64,000 bases of DNA, taken from NCBI GenBank assembly GCA_001683735.1, contig LUGG01000053.1, forward strand, positions 39,256 to 103,255, read 5' to 3'. A program made the translations under genes and the position numbers. Positions 42,247 through 56,451 of the stretch are shown one piece after another. Below the pieces are notes generated by a model that saw only the letters and a program-made list of their open reading frames with translations, made no database searches and had not been told where the DNA came from. Numbering within the stretch: position 1 is the first letter of the stretch; each line of letters begins with the position of its first letter. This DNA is from Grifola frondosa. Lineage: Eukaryota > Basidiomycota > Agaricomycetes > Polyporales > Grifolaceae.

Positions 42247-45200
42247 TCAGTTGTCATCATCATATCCATCGCTCGAACGTGAAGTCTGAGAGCTATCCTC
42301 ATCGTCTCCTTCCCCACCTTCCCCACTCCAATATGATCGCTGATCATCCCCACTGTCTTCCGTCACAACATTGCGATCCTCTTGCCATTCCTCCTCTTCA
42401 TCGTCATATACGTCCTGCACGATATCTGCCTTCCTTCTCGAGCGCGGTGGTTTTCGCATATTCTTAGCTATGTTTGACCGTTTCTTGTTGAGGGCTCGCT
42501 TCTTCTTCCTTTCAGAGGCCATGATAGTTCTTGCTGCATCCTGTGTAAGTCCCCGTGATACAAGAAGCTTCTTCATGAACTCCGTTCGAGGCTCAGTTAC
42601 TCGTGCCCTGCTTGCACCAGGTTTAGAGCGTTTACCTGCACCCACACGCTGTAGTCGATAGAATTCTGGGTTAGTGATGACCTGAATCGATTCATCCCGT
42701 TTGCACCAGACGTAACCATGATGGTTTGGCGTTCCCCTGCTTGCGACAGGTAGACACTGAGTGTTGGTAAAGATTTCTCGGAGATGAGAGCGAAGAGTCT
42801 CTCTGTCGTCATCACCCAAGCCGTGTAGGACCTGATGATACTGTCCGATATATCCGGCTGATGAGTAGAAGCTATTCCATTGTGATCCCTGATGAACTTC
42901 ATGTTCGATGTCATGAAAGAAAATATCCATGCGAGATCTGAACGTCATTTCAGGTCTACCTCTGATGCCACCGTCCAGACCAGCATTGCAGGGTAGGAAT
43001 TTGACGTTTGTAATTGAGACATAGATGGTTTCCACAGTCCAAATGCCCATAGCCTCTTGCAAGGTATTTGGCGTGATGAGACGATCCCGCACTACCCATG
43101 TTTCACGAAGGAAAAGCCAGAGCTGTTCAGTAAATGTGACGAAAAGTCGTCCCGCTTGTAGAGAGACGTCCCAGATGGTATCGTAAACCCATGGACGGAT
43201 GACTATCCATGGGGAGTGTTCTATCGCCCTCGAAAGCTCGGACCACATAGGAGCAGGTCCAAGAGGATACTCTACAGATGGACCCTCCATATCGGGCAGC
43301 TGCTTCAAAATACGAGCACTCCTTTTGCTGTGATATCCCATAGCTCTCATTACATCCACGTCATCGACTTCCTCAACCTCGGGAAGTGGATTCTCATCCG
43401 TGATGTCAAGGTCATGCAGGAACATCATACCAAACCTCGACTTGATTGCACGAAAGCGTAACAGAGCAAGTGATTCCTTGACATGGGCCGGAAGAATCAT
43501 GGGCGGGCTATCCACACAGCGGATTAGATGGGATATGATGCCTGTGATTAATCCATAATTCGTAGGAGGTGCTTTGTGGAGACGAATCTGAACTTGCCGA
43601 AGTTCTTCGATCCGTCTGGTGAGGAACGTGAATAATGAATCTGTACGAATCCACAGGATTGGATCGGATTTAAGAAACTGTTCCACCTGCCAATCTCTGT
43701 GTATGAGACTAAAGAATGGATGGGCGAAAAGAAAACATACAAGTGTTTTGCAGTCTGTGAATATCTGCTTGAGGCTGAACCTCCTATGCGATATTCGTCG
43801 TGGGTTCCATAATAGCGATGCCTTGCATCACCACTGAACAGCTTGACACGGCGTGCACATTCCGCATGGTATTGTTCATTGACATCATAAGCATCTCCAT
43901 CCTGGGCAAAAAACGGGATATTGTCCTTTGTGCGAGTGACCTCGTAGACGAGGTTATATGCCGATCGAAAGAGGACATGAGTCCTCCGAGACCGTTCTTT
44001 AGACATCTCCGCCTGAATCCCGCCATATCGACCGAGTGTGTTTAAGTTATGCATGGTCCCAGAATTAAATCCTGCAGCACCGAAGGAGGCATCCAAAGCA
44101 TCCAATCTCCACAGGCCTACCACAGGCTTACGCAAAGTGCTTTTCTTCGGATTAAATGAGAAGGCGAGATCCACAAGGAGCTCTCCATTGGTGCGGTACA
44201 TCATGTAATCCAAATCCAGCTGTGGAAATTCTGTCCTGAGGCGTTCCCAGGGGTTTCTTCTATCGTCGATTGTATGAACGGACTGCTGCGTTTGCAACTT
44301 CAAGTTCTTTCCCTCGAGCACAAAGAAAAATGACCGGTAACGTCTGAGCGAGGCGTCACTGGACTCTGCCAATATGTCGAACATAGTAGACTGTATCCGC
44401 GCGAAGTTGTCGGCAGATATAGCAACCGTTTTGGGACGATAGTAGTTACCCTTTCGCTTATCCTTCGTCGCGGATTTTAGCTTGAACTCTTCGACGTTAT
44501 AGTCCACATATGGTAAGATGCTATCCTCGGCATTAGACACTACTGCCGGTAGCACGACCTGATTCCAAAACAGGGCCTGGACTTCATAGGGCATTAGGGC
44601 CTCTCGTTTCCCGGTGAACTCATCTCTGTGTATCATTCTGGGAAAGAATATGTTGATTGTGATGGGACCGGCACCGTCAACCAGTTTCGCGAATGTCGTG
44701 TGTGGAATTGCACTAAGGGGGAATGACTGCTCGATCCACTCTCTTTGACCATTACGCCTATCGTCATCAGAGGGCGGAATGAGAATCTCGGCAGAGACAT
44801 GATTGCTCTTTCGGATCGGTGGTACTCTGTTCACTGTTGGACTCATAGCAACATGTGCACAAGTCCTAACCTTGACAAGTTTTGTGACCCAGATGAGGCT
44901 ATCGATGTCGATAGACACATCTATATCTGACGGAGACAAGCAAATGGCATCTCTTTCGGGATCCACTTCAATGTAGTCCCCTTCCTTTGTACGGCCACAG
45001 ATGTAGAGCGCTCTGCTGGCTTCCGATCCAACCTCGCCGGCCATCCTCTGCATGTCCCCGATACCCAATGTTACGATGTCGGTAACTGCAATCATATCTG
45101 GTCCCCGAAAATGCCCCTTTCTCTAAAGAGTGGTTCGGAACACTGCGAGAATCGGATGTAGGTTTTCGGTGAGTAGTCTGATGGAACTCCGACAGTGAGG

Positions 45201-45551
45201 ATATGCTTTGACACCTCCATTGGATGTCCAAGATAAAATATGTGTGCGAAGCGCGCGAGGAGTCGGTAACCATAGTCCGCAAATACAGTCCAGCAGCTAC
45301 GGTGGGTGAGCAGGTGGTATGGCTCGAATGTATGCATTAGGTTGGGACCTCCAAGCTCCAGACTGTTTGAATAAGGCAAGAAGTCCTCAGCAGTAGGACC
45401 ATCATCATAATCATCAAAATTTGACGAGTGGCGTGGCCAGATGGGATGGTCAGGAAATGGAAGATCCACAGGAGATGTTGGTCTCGGAAACCTGCACATA
45501 CTAAGCATGGACCAGTCTCCAACATGCTTCAGCCGAATTCGACCAACCCGC
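42247..45551 (-). pseudogene. C-terminal part of Ulp1-type large gene (copy B)
   Basis: Same gene fragment as 2626-5929. Here the reading frame is intact at the two places broken in copy A, giving a 515-codon frame (45095-43548). It is broken instead at about 45103 (one base lost in a C-run) and at about 43773 (one G lost). One substitution gives Tyr where copy A has Asp (MMYRTN versus MMDRTN). The complementary positions of the lesions suggest one functional ancestral frame and either consensus errors or very recent decay. Confidence 0.75.
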
Positions 45552-47280
45552 TGTCGTATTCTTCCGGCGATCGGTATGAAACAACACACTTTTCACCAAA
45601 CAACCAAAAGGCTATCTGACTAGAGTAATATTTTGTTTTATAGTCGAGGGGTTATTTCCCGGATAGGACGGGTGCACCGAGCGTAACGGGGTTTCCTACT
45701 TTTCCGGATAGAGGCTCAGTCGAGTCCGGTTGCGCGAAGATACGCTATATCACAGGAGACTCTGAAGATGCTCTGTGAAGTATCCTACGGTACTTGGTTA
45801 CTTACAGTATACCTGTGGGGAACAAGAAAAAGACTAGGCTAGACTCAAATAGTCTGCCTCGTTAGTATGCTTCTAACTTCTTTTCAAAGTTACTGCCTTC
45901 TTGCAGTACTTTGACTTCAATACTGATTCCGCTTGCTGATTAGGAATGCTCCTGGTTCTTTCCAGAGACTTATACTCCGTAATCACTTACAAGACGGACT
46001 TCCCAAACCCAATACAAACAACCAATTTCTCAAACTGACGGTGCGTACCTGATGTCCTTTATGACAGGATTGCCTCCACTGTCCTAACAAAAGTCTACCA
46101 ATCTTCCTACTAACCTTGTGCTTCCAGAATCTCTTGCCTGGACAGTTGACAATTTAGGGAAGTGATATGCCCCTTTTGTGACAGGATTACTTCACTGTCC
46201 TAATAAAGGTCCAATATTTCCTGCCTGAACTTGTGCTTCCAGAATCTCTTGCCTGGACAGTTGACAATTCAGGAAATACTTTACAAACAGGTAAGCCTAG
46301 ACCACACACTCAAGTGGGCCTCAAAGTTAGAGAAAGAAATTCTGATTCAAAGCTAAGGTTGGCTGAGGAACGAGAGCTTTGGGGGGGATCCAAGAGATGG
46401 ATGATCAAAGATGGATGGATCAAAAGATGGATGATGGGGCCCCTCATTCGCTCCAGCTTATATACTCTACAGAATGTTTCTGGAAAGTTCTATTCTATGG
46501 CTGACTAATGCTCCTTCTGCTTACCAATCCACTCCAAATGCTTACCAATCCACTAAGTTTTCTGCTGACGAATTGCATTTGGAAGTTGCTGGAAGCTTCC
46601 TTGACCTGCTAGCACATTCTACACAGGTCTCTTCCTTCTGGAGAATTCTCCCAGGTTCCATGAGTTCCTAGGGTGTTCTTCATGATTCTATGATACTCTG
46701 GAGTCTACTGAAATATTCTAGCAGATTCTCCAGGTTTCTGTATTCTTCCAGGACAATCTGGAAGGGGAATTTTCGATTAAAGTCTTCTTTTAAGACTATA
46801 ATCTTCTGGGAAATTCCAGGACCTTCTGTCCTTCCAGGATATTCCAGGATATTCATCAGCAAGGGGCACAAGTCTGCTCAACTAAGCAGAAATGACCACA
46901 GTACATCTTTGCTGACACAATTCAATTACAAGAGGTGAACTGAGCAAGTGCAATATGTGATGGGAGATGAATGTGACAGATAAGGAAAGGGAAGAAAGGG
47001 GATAAGCCGTGATGTATTATGACCTTGACCTTCTTGACTGTCCCTAGACTCCCTGCAACTGCTGCTGCCACAATCGAATGTCTCCTGGGAAAATGACCGT
47101 GTTTGATCGAATGCACATAGTCATTATCCAGCTTCAATGCTCCTGTCATCCAGCGCACTGTCTGGGCTGCCCAATTCCATGCTATCGTTCATTCCCTGCA
47201 TGCTTTCACTGTGTGGGTAGTGCAGACACTGGTCAATGAAATTGCCATGTCCGAGTACCAATCCAGATTGGTGCACGACA
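45552..47280 (-). repeat. 3' LTR (copy B)
   Basis: 1729 bp, eight shorter than its counterpart in copy A because of scattered single-base losses (for example near 45955, 46410, 46631 and 47190). Ends TGTCGT...ACGACA are kept. The neighbouring polypurine-like sequence is also kept. Confidence 0.92.
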
Positions 47281-47467
47281 TCCGCCCCACAGTTACTCGA
47301 CCGTCCCTGGTCGTTCTTTTCTATCTTCTACTTCTTTGTGACGATTCCTTGTCCGGTGGCCTATTGGCTCATCGTTTACATCAGATTCACCATCATCTTG
47401 ACTTTTGGAGTATGCAGACTGAGTGCTGATCATGGGAGAGGGAAGAATGTGTACATCATCATGTGAC

Positions 47468-47983
47468 CTAGTTCTTCCATCCATGTTCTATGTAGATCAG
47501 CAGGAAATCGTCCATCAGCCTCGCATCTCCTGCTCGTAGCATCTTCTTCGGCAACTGAACTATACCATCATCTGGCTTCAACATTCCTCTGCAATGAGCA
47601 ATGTTCCAAATAATCCATGCCTCTAACCACTCAAACATGGCCAACCTGGAATAGGGAATCCCAACTGCAACCTCCTGGCTGCCTGTATAATGCTCCACTG
47701 CGACAATGAGCTGGGTCTCCTGGAATTGAAGAGTACGGATGATTCGTCCAGTGAACTCGATGTTGGGTCCCATAAGACGAAGGGGGCTGGAAAAGTAGAC
47801 TCGGGTGGGGTAATCCTGGTCTGGATCGAGGGTGAGAATATGTTTGCGAGATTGTCGCTGCACTAGGTAGTGAGGGATTTGAGTGTCAGGGTGTAAGAAA
47901 GTGTTTGCATGGTTGTGACAGAGGGAAACAGGAATGCCTGGGAACGACGAGTAGTATTGTGCTTTATTTATAAGTATGAGCAC
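47468..47983 (-). CDS. Hypothetical protein in the 3' part of the retrotransposon (copy B)
   Basis: Counterpart of 7855-8370. One base fewer and one base more than copy A near the N-terminus change about 30 residues (here PGIPVSLCHNHANTFLHPD), after which the two are identical. The copy B version of this stretch looks more like natural protein. No recognised domain and no ATG at the 5' end. Confidence 0.45.
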   Translation of the reverse strand: MLILINKAQYYSSFPGIPVSLCHNHANTFLHPDTQIPHYLVQRQSRKHILTLDPDQDYPTRVYFSSPLRLMGPNIEFTGRIIRTLQFQETQLIVAVEHYTGSQEVAVGIPYSRLAMFEWLEAWIIWNIAHCRGMLKPDDGIVQLPKKMLRAGDARLMDDFLLIYIEHGWKN

Positions 47984-48657
47984 GTGATCATGTCCCTAGT
48001 TTGATGTCCCATGTCATGTGACTTGCTGATGACAGGATGTGCAAAATCGGTGTTATTTTGCCATGTCCAGGTACCAAACACTTTTGGTGGTGACAACGTC
48101 GCATGTTCCGCATCATGTCTTCCATAACTTCCTTCCTTGTCCTATTTTTCTTCGGCTGTCTTCTTCTTTCCCGTCTCTTCTCTATCTGACCCATTCTCTT
48201 CATCAGCAGTTTTATGAACTCCTTTCTAAGACATCATCTGCTAGTATGCCTTCCAATGTGGTTGGGGTCATATTGAGGAAAGATAAGTGGGTGCTTGGTC
48301 GATGGATGGATTTCAGCTTATATATCCATCCAGGATGGATGACTAAGCTTTCCACAACCTTCCTGAACTTAACAGAGAGTACTACACATTTTCCCAGAAT
48401 TTTCTGGTACTTGCAGAGTAGGCTCTCTGCTCTTCCAAGGTATTCCTCTACTGATCATAGGCCCGTAAATGGCCACTCCTCTCAATTTATCATTCTTGAA
48501 GCTTCAGGACTGATCCTAATAAATTTGTCGACCTGAATAACTCTAGAAACATCCTTCACATCACCGCAGAATGTGTTGTGGTCTTGCACAGCGAGTATCG
48601 AGTTTCTCGTTCTTCAGCCACTTCGAACAGCGCGGAAGTCACGTGATCGTGAACCGC

Positions 48658-50652
48658 GACGCGTCAATAGCCAAATCGGGCTTGACGCGTCAAGTACGTT
48701 CTCTGCTGGCACTTTGAATACTGCTTCTTCAAACCTCTCTATCTCCCCGGCGCTTGATCTCGTTCGTCTCGTATCTACCTCTTGGGCGACGTTCTTCTTC
48801 TGCAACTACGGGACGCGCAACTGCGTCCGCACTTCGACTTCGTCGTGGAAGACCGTCCCGGTGAGTACACGTATACCTTATTCTTATTGTTATTTTCTGC
48901 CGCGTGGTTTCTCTTTCACAGGTCTCTTCACCGCGTCGACAGCGGACCCTTCAGTGGGTCTGCCACGGGACTCCTGCACGACGCCGCTGGGTTCTCTGCG
49001 TACCGGCCACTGTCCTGCTTTATTCCATTTCTCGCGGGTCCTTACTTCCTCGAATCCTCTTCCTGATGCTGTCTGTCATCACAGCACTTCATCTATACCT
49101 CTCTGGGTCGCGTCACCGCAGCCTGTCCGATACTTTTCTCTGGTTCGCGCTCGTCTGGACCTTGTCAACACGATGCCGCTATCCGCGCGGTCTCTCTGCC
49201 CGCGCTGCGTCCTTCTCAGCTGCTTGTGACTCGATCTCTCTGTCTGATGAACCTTTTGACGACATCTGGCTGTGCGTCCCGCGTAGTGCGCGCGCTCTGC
49301 GCTCGCGTTTGTCCACTGTACTCCTGCCTGCTTCTCCTGTCTTTCTCTTCCTCGTGTGCCTCTGCCATCGAGCGCTCAACGCCGTCTTGTGTCGGGGAGT
49401 TCTGGGATCGATCTCGCGTCTCGTGCCCTGTCGGCCATCTCCTGGCCATCCACCTCACTTCTAAGTAAGTCCAATCTCGTCGTGTTTCCTCAACTCATAG
49501 GCCGCGCTCGATCCCGACGCGTCACCCGAAATGGTGACACGTCGCGATCAGCGCTGGCACGTCTTCGTCCATACCGACGCGTCCTAACACTTCTCGTCCC
49601 TTCAGGAACGTCTCGTGCGTGCGGGGCTTGCCTACGTATGCCTGCCCCTCTCCTCTGTGCCCTCGGGCCGTGCTCGCTCGTCGGCACCCTCAAACCCGTG
49701 AGCCTTCTCTTTCTTCTCGTAACATCTCATCAGCTGATCACGGTGCCGACGCGTCGCATGCGGACGCATCTGCTTTGTTGCGTCGTTCTTCGGCCATCCT
49801 GCGAGGCAGTGACGCGTCGCGTTCGGTGCGACGCGTCCCCTCGGACTACTAATGCGTTCTCCGCTGTTCTTCACAGATCCGGCTTCATCGTCTCATCGTC
49901 TCCGAGGTATGTCCACGCGTTGCCCTCCCGCACACGTCGAGTAGTACTAATACCTCTTGCAGCGCTGGTACGTCTCGCAAGGGCTAGCATGATGGTACGG
50001 GAGCGCGTCGGTGAGTTCCTCGTCCCTTAAATACCTTTTCTCTATTTGCTGAATCCAAATAGATCCTTTCTCGAACCTCCGAGCAACATGTCGATCGGCC
50101 GATCGTGTTCTCGTGAGTACCACCTCAATCTCGTGACAGGGCTGACGCGTCGTTCAAGGGCTGACGCGTCGCGTCGCGTACGTTCTGGTACGCGCACGTC
50201 ACAGCTTGCACGTAAGGTTATTCCGGTATGTTCTTCCTGTTTCTCGGTGATCGAGATCCTGCTGACCCCTTTTCTGTAAGTAGGGTCCTCTCCCATGACC
50301 TCGTGACGAACGCGACGTGTCAGACGCGTCGCATCGCGAACGTTCCACTACGACGCGCGTCGCGTCTTCCGGTACATCCTCGCGGCCACGGGATCTTTCC
50401 ATCCGCTTCTTCGTCCTTCGCACCCTTGGGCTGCACTGACCGCGCGCCCTCGATCATTTCTTAAGGTGCGTTTTCCATAACCTTCTCCTCATTTCGTGAA
50501 CCATCTGACTCTTTCTCGTGCTGACGCGTCGCGTCTGGGACGCGTCATGCAGTCTCATGACATCGATCCTCTCGGGGAGGCTGTGTCCGCGCCCTCAGCT
50601 GACCGTCCTCGACGTTCCCCGAACCTTCTCGTGTGTTCGGGCACATACGCGT
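48658..50652. promoter_or_regulatory. Cluster of ACGCGT boxes (copy B)
   Basis: Counterpart of 9047-11046. The GACGCGTC palindromes and the final ACGCGT at 50647-50652 are conserved despite many indels around them, and they again precede a TATAAAAG box at 50722-50729. Confidence 0.55.
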
Positions 50653-50847
50653 CGGGTGCGCTTCCCGTTTCTGTCTCTTTCTATACTGATCTGGTACCTT
50701 CTCGGACGACGTTCGCGTGGCTATAAAAGCTCGCGAACGTTCGCCCACCTCTGCAGCTTCTCATTTCCTTTCTTGATCTCCTAGCTCTCGGACGGCACGT
50801 ACATTCGACACGCGCTCGCCGCTGTGGCTCAAGACATTCATACATGC

Positions 50848-51592
50848 ATGGGCAGCGCGCTCGACTGTCTCCTCGACCATGCACTGGGTCATCATGCGGG
50901 TACGCATCCTGCCTCCTCGTCACCTGTCGCACACCATCCATGATGCGCTCTTCGTCGTCGTGGGGTGCTGGCTGGTCTGGGTGCGTATGTTCCCGCTTCT
51001 TCCTTCTGCTTCTGTTAATCTCCTCACTCATCAAGCACGGCGCATTGTCCCTCGAGTGCTGTGTGTTCAGCTTCTCGAGACGATCGCTTTGACGGTATGC
51101 GGTTTCCCGCCGCTATCTTATGCTCGTCCGCGACCACGGCTACGTGTGCGACTCGATGTTGGTCACCGGTACGTGCGTCGCATTTCTTGGTCATTCTTCT
51201 CCCTTCTGTACTGATCCCTGTCTTGGCGTACGGTCTGCAGATGTCCGCGCTCATTCTGCGCGGTCTGCAGCACTCGTCCCACTGTTCCCTTCCTTCGTCG
51301 TCGTCTCTACTTGCTGGGCAAGCATTCGGCCTGCTCCACCTCGTCGCGTCACCACGCTTCGGGTCCTAGTGCGCTTTCCGCGTTCAACGACGCCCGAGTG
51401 GGTGCATCCGATGCATAACCAGCTAAGTATCTTCTTCTTCCACCTGCCTACCATCTCGTAACTGATCCTTCCTGACAGTGCCCTACGCACTGTGCACTAT
51501 CTGCCGTCGGGCATGCATACTGCATCCGCGGCACCTGCGACGTTCATCTCGTCGGCACGCCTACGTTGCCCAACTGGCCTTCGCCCCACAGT
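50848..51592 (+). pseudogene. Counterpart of the candidate antisense gene, reading frame broken (copy B)
   Basis: It has the same ATG context (MGSALDCLLDHALGHH), TATA box and splice sites as 11242-11984. However, a single A gained near 50940, a C lost near 50962, a C gained near 51110 and an A gained near 51572 disrupt the four-exon frame. Either the gene model is wrong or one copy carries errors. Confidence 0.3.
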
Positions 51593-52721
51593 TAGAATAA
51601 ACGAACTGTTGGGGCACCTACTCAGTTCGTCTTCCTTCTTCGTTACTCTGCCTCCTGAATTTGCTGACTTAATTTCTCTCGAAATTAACAGCAATATTCA
51701 TCTTCATTTTCCCGACGGTGCTTATCTTTCCTTGTCCGTAGTTGTAACTTCGTATCGGGACTGTAGACTCTATTCCTGTATTCTCGGATAGTCTTCCCGG
51801 ATGCAAACCAACTGAAATCTTGCAATTCACCGTTATATCAAGCCATCGTCTGCCTAATTCGTTCGTGGTATTTCTGCGAAACGACTCCTTCCATGTTGGC
51901 TTGGTCAAATACCCATCTTCATCCGGCAGCCACTTCAGCAAATTGTCCTATTCCTATTCAATACTTAAGTGACCATCCGATCGGAACTATCCTGATCGTG
52001 TCACTGTCGTTGCTTGTTCCATGACTTTTCGGCTCGATAAGTCAAATTAATGACTCGTCCATAATGCTTGCCACGTTAAACTTCGATTCCTTTGAAGGCT
52101 AGATCTCTGGATGATCTCGAATCTCATATATCAAACCCCGCTCTTCAGGGTGCCTAGTTCCCTTGTTTTGGTGCTCATCATGCATCTCCAGAATTCTCGG
52201 TGTATCCTTGTCCTGCTATCCTAAATCGGTACTGGCCAACCTCCTCCCGATATTTCTTTATCCCTGAGTGCCACCGGAGACATGGTTCTTGACCTCATGT
52301 ACACGTGTTCTGACTTCCTTACTAATCCTGTTCCATCCACAGACGGACTTCCAGCATCCCATGCCTCCTTGGCTATGTCCTGGTAAGATCCTCCAAATCT
52401 GTGCAATGGCTAAACTTGCTAACTTCCTAAATCGTGTACTTCTTTGAGTGTCCCATGTTCGTCCCTGCCACTGGATCCATATCGGTGGGTCCCAGATCCT
52501 TCTTCATCTGATCTTGACACCGGAACACTCCGAATTTAAACTTTCCAAACTTCTTTTCTGATAGGCTTCTCGAGCGTCTATCGGACCGGTTTACATCATT
52601 GTCCTTGACGTGAGTATACATCAAAATAAATGATGTAAAGATGTCATCCAGAATTTCTTTTATAGCTGGGCACAAGCCTTGATCGCCGTTTAGTCTTCTT
52701 CTTTCCTTTCCATCACCACCA

Positions 52722-53061
52722 ATGCCTATAGGGTGGGACTTCCGATTACGCATTTCCCCCTTCCCGCATTATTAACCTGACTTGTTCCTAGTTGAACAGT
52801 ACTGTTGGTTACCTAGATGAGACGGGAACGGTTACTGGGAAAGTGATCGAGGTGGAAATTGTGGATGTAAGCTTCTCTTCATATCTGCTGTGATCCTATC
52901 CGTGCTGAAATGTGCCGTAGGGTATGAAACGTGTTACCATCCAGGTTGATGGTAAACCAGTTCCCATGAAACTTCCGTAAGTCGAATTTCGCCCTTGAAT
53001 AAATACTGCTTATCCTTGCTTCCATAGTGCTGCAACGGTGTTTTCCGTCCGTCGCACGTGA
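52722..53061 (+). pseudogene. Small antisense gene with a one-base loss at exon 1 (copy B)
   Basis: Exons 2-4 are identical to 13189-13458 (stop TGA 53059-53061). Exon 1 reads ATGCCTATAGG before the donor GTGGGA, one base shorter than in copy A, which breaks the phase. Confidence 0.5.
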
Positions 53062-53181
53062 GAATGATGTACCTAGAATTAGATAGATACATCATTGAAC
53101 CTGATCGATTGTCCATTTGCCTGATTTAACCTGTTCGAATTCTTTCCAAACACAATATCGCTTGAATTGGAGAGGAAGAAT

Positions 53182-56100
53182 TTAGGCCGAGTGGTCTGAC
53201 TCGATGTCAGACTGATTGTCTAGAGTGCGACACTCTATGGGTCCACAGTAATCTATGACTTCATACCATTTCCCATTCGGATATCGGTTATACCGTGCGT
53301 TCACTTTCAGCTTGCGCTTCCGACGAGGTGCCATGACCGCATTGGATTTATCTGCCAGAGCCGGCTCATGATTATCTGATGCCTGAGAATCGGAGGGTAA
53401 GGGATATGTATCCTCAAAATTTCCTTCCTGATTTTCATTCCTCAGAAACAATATTTTCGCTGTCTCAGGTAGGGGCCCTGACATTTCTTCAGGTATGTCT
53501 GGTTCGCTGTCTGAATCCCATATTTCTAGAGCTTCGTGACCACCTCTATCGGAATATCTGGTAAAAATCACTTTCTCAGGTGATCTATGCCTTTTCCGTG
53601 ATGTGACTGCTGTCTTCGATTTTTCGGCCTTCAATGACTCCCTCTTTCTCCATATGTCCCATGCTGGATTATCGGCGAGTTTTCCAACCCGTTCGACCGG
53701 TACATCTTTATTCGTATGCCAGATGATGTCCGGGTCCAGCATGATAGGCGTAATGTATTCATCTGCATATTCATTCCGAATACAAATCCCATATTTGTTG
53801 CTCATCCTTATGGCAGTAGTGTGACAAGGAGCAACAGGGGGAGATCCTGGTGTAGTCACAGGTTCCAATATGTCCTCGTCAATTGGTACCCATAGCTGCT
53901 GTCCATTGACAATCTCACATCGGTGAGTAGCTTCTGCGGGAATCTTCTGGATTGATTTCGGTGCGTCCATATCGGAGAGTAAAGGCTGATCTTTAATTTG
54001 ATCTTCCTTTTCCTTCAACTCTCTTTCCTTCAATTCCCTTTCCCTGGCCTTCCTTTCCTCAAGTCTCTGTGTCGCCAATTCTTTTTCCTTGGCTATCCTT
54101 GCTATGTCTGCCCTCATCCAATCCCATACTTTCTTTTCAATGAGTTTGCCTACCCGAGTGAGTGGTTCATTCTTATCCGAAACCCATGTTATGTCTGGAT
54201 CCAGATCGAGTGGAGTAATCCAATCGTCTGCAACTTCCCGGTCAACACATACTCCATGATCATCATCTAGCCTAATGGCTGTCGAATAACATTCCAAGCA
54301 TGGTGGAGATCCTGGACCATTCATGGGTTTAAAGTTATTTTGATCCAGTGGTATCCAGATTCGCTGACCAAGGACCATGCCACATTTATGAGTGGCTTCA
54401 GCTGGGATCCTTCGAACAATCTTTGGCACTTCGGGTTTTGAGATCTGAATATCTGCACATAATCCTTCATTCTTTTTCTCCAATTCTCTGGTTCCTGATT
54501 TTGGCATATCAGTTTCTATAGTCTGAGTCTCAACTTCGACTGTAGAAGGTGGGGGCTTATCTGCCTCAGGCAAATAAATCATCTGAAATATGCCATGACC
54601 ACTTTTCTCGACTCCATCAATGGATACTTTGACGTCACGTAACAAGAACAAGTCTTCTTGGATTCCTATATTTGTACTCCAATTATCTCTCATTATGAGA
54701 TAATCAGATTCACAAGATGAGATGGAACCTAAGATAGGCTGAAGTGGTCCACGAGCATGACCATATTGGGCACAATATTTAAGCAACAAGTGCTCATACG
54801 AGGTGCGTGATATGTAATCGTGGATATTCACAGCCTGCTGATGACCTAGAGCATGATTATTCTTATAACATAGACCATCCCAGTGAACTGCATTCCAATT
54901 ATTTGGAGATACTGGTTCAGTCGGAACCTCTGAGCTTTCTTGGATTTGAGATTCCTGATGATTCGGCAAATTCTGTACATTGCCTGCCTCCATTAAGGAT
55001 TGTATACCCTTTGAGTCGCTGAAATCTAGAACAGGTAAAGGATCCTTGCATTCCTTCATGGCTTGAATGCTGGCACATAATGGAGCCTTCTTTGATAGGG
55101 CTGCAGTTTGCGCCTCCATACTGGTAACAAGCATTCCAAAACTCTTCTTTCCATCTTCTGAGCTTATCTCCACATAGACTCCATCTGGGCTATTCCGTAT
55201 GAGAAGGTTGTTGCGCCTTTGCCATGGCTGACCAAATAATGCTGGTACTGCCAAACCTTCGACAACATAAAGATCGGCATGGGTTACTACTGATCCAAGC
55301 GAAATTTGCACTGGCCATATTCCATAATATGACAGTGGCTTTCCAGATACATCTGATAACTTCATCGGAATTGCCTTCTCCTTGCTTCCTCCCAAGGTTT
55401 TCCAAATATCGGCTGAGATACAATCGAGTTGTGAACCTGTATCAATAAGGAATGGGATTACACAATCGTTAAGCCGCACTGGAACTGTAATGAGTGGGGG
55501 TAGGGTAGACATAAACCATTTCGCCATTTGATCTGGGAAGGTATGTGGCTTTGCAACTTCAGCTCGGAGCATCGTGATTAGTCCTGGTTGATCCATTTGA
55601 ATGCAACAATTCTCGAGATTGGTAGAGAAGTTGGTAGCATCTTAACAATTGCTTGACCGTATACTCCTCCTTTCTTATCAAAGAATTGTACATCCCTTAA
55701 CAAGAAGGTTCGCCCATATGGTCCTAGCTGATAATCCTGAAATTCAAGGCCACGTTCTGCCAAAAGCGTACATGGGCCTGATGATATTGGCTTCAGGTTA
55801 TGGTTCTGAATCTTCAACTTCTGGGCTAGACTATTGTATAAGGCTTCATCCAGATCATTATCTGATGAATCATCCACATGGCTTGAGCTCGGAATTGTAC
55901 TTCGTCTCTTTGAGTACAATTTAAATGCTTCCTTTGCCTGTAGAGTTTCCATATCTTCTGCTTCATCAATATCGGCATTATTTCCTTCTGAAGATTCTGA
56001 CGATGTAGAGTTCGCTTTGTCACTATCTGCATCATCAGGAAATTCTACCTCCTCTGTTGAGTCGGTGTCCTCCTCAGATGAGGTATCGCTGATATCTGCC

Positions 56101-56450
56101 AATTCGGGAAGGTCCAAATCATCCTCCTCAATTTCTTCAACCCTCGCATATGGCTCTGTCTTGTTCCATTCCTTCACAACTGTAGCATATACTGCTGAGT
56201 CTGCAGAGGTTGATGGGGAGACTAGTAACTCTGATTCCGGATATCCATTTTGGCCTCGGAATGTTAAATATGTTCCATCATCTCTTTCAGCAATTCCAAC
56301 ACCATTATCCTGCTGCCAAGGTCTTCCTAATAGGCCATCAAATGGGGGATCAGATGCAACATAGCATTGATATTGGTCTCAATATGACCAATCTTTAGTG
56401 GTATGTTCTCCACTAATCCCAGTAATTCGCCTCGGCCTCCATTTGCATCA
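53182..56450 (-). pseudogene. Retrotransposon polyprotein C-terminal region, second retropepsin (copy B)
   Basis: The frame 55596-53182 is open for 804 codons and covers the second DTG protease (FLIDTGSQLDCIS), both repeated modules with PGSPP, and the basic tail. Upstream, 56177-55578 is open through the acidic linker, including ETLQAKEAF where copy A has a stop. One base is missing near 55627 (TAGAGAAG versus TAGAAGAAG) and another near 56361. This copy therefore shows how the pieces in copy A connect. Confidence 0.75.
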
Positions 56451-56451
56451 C

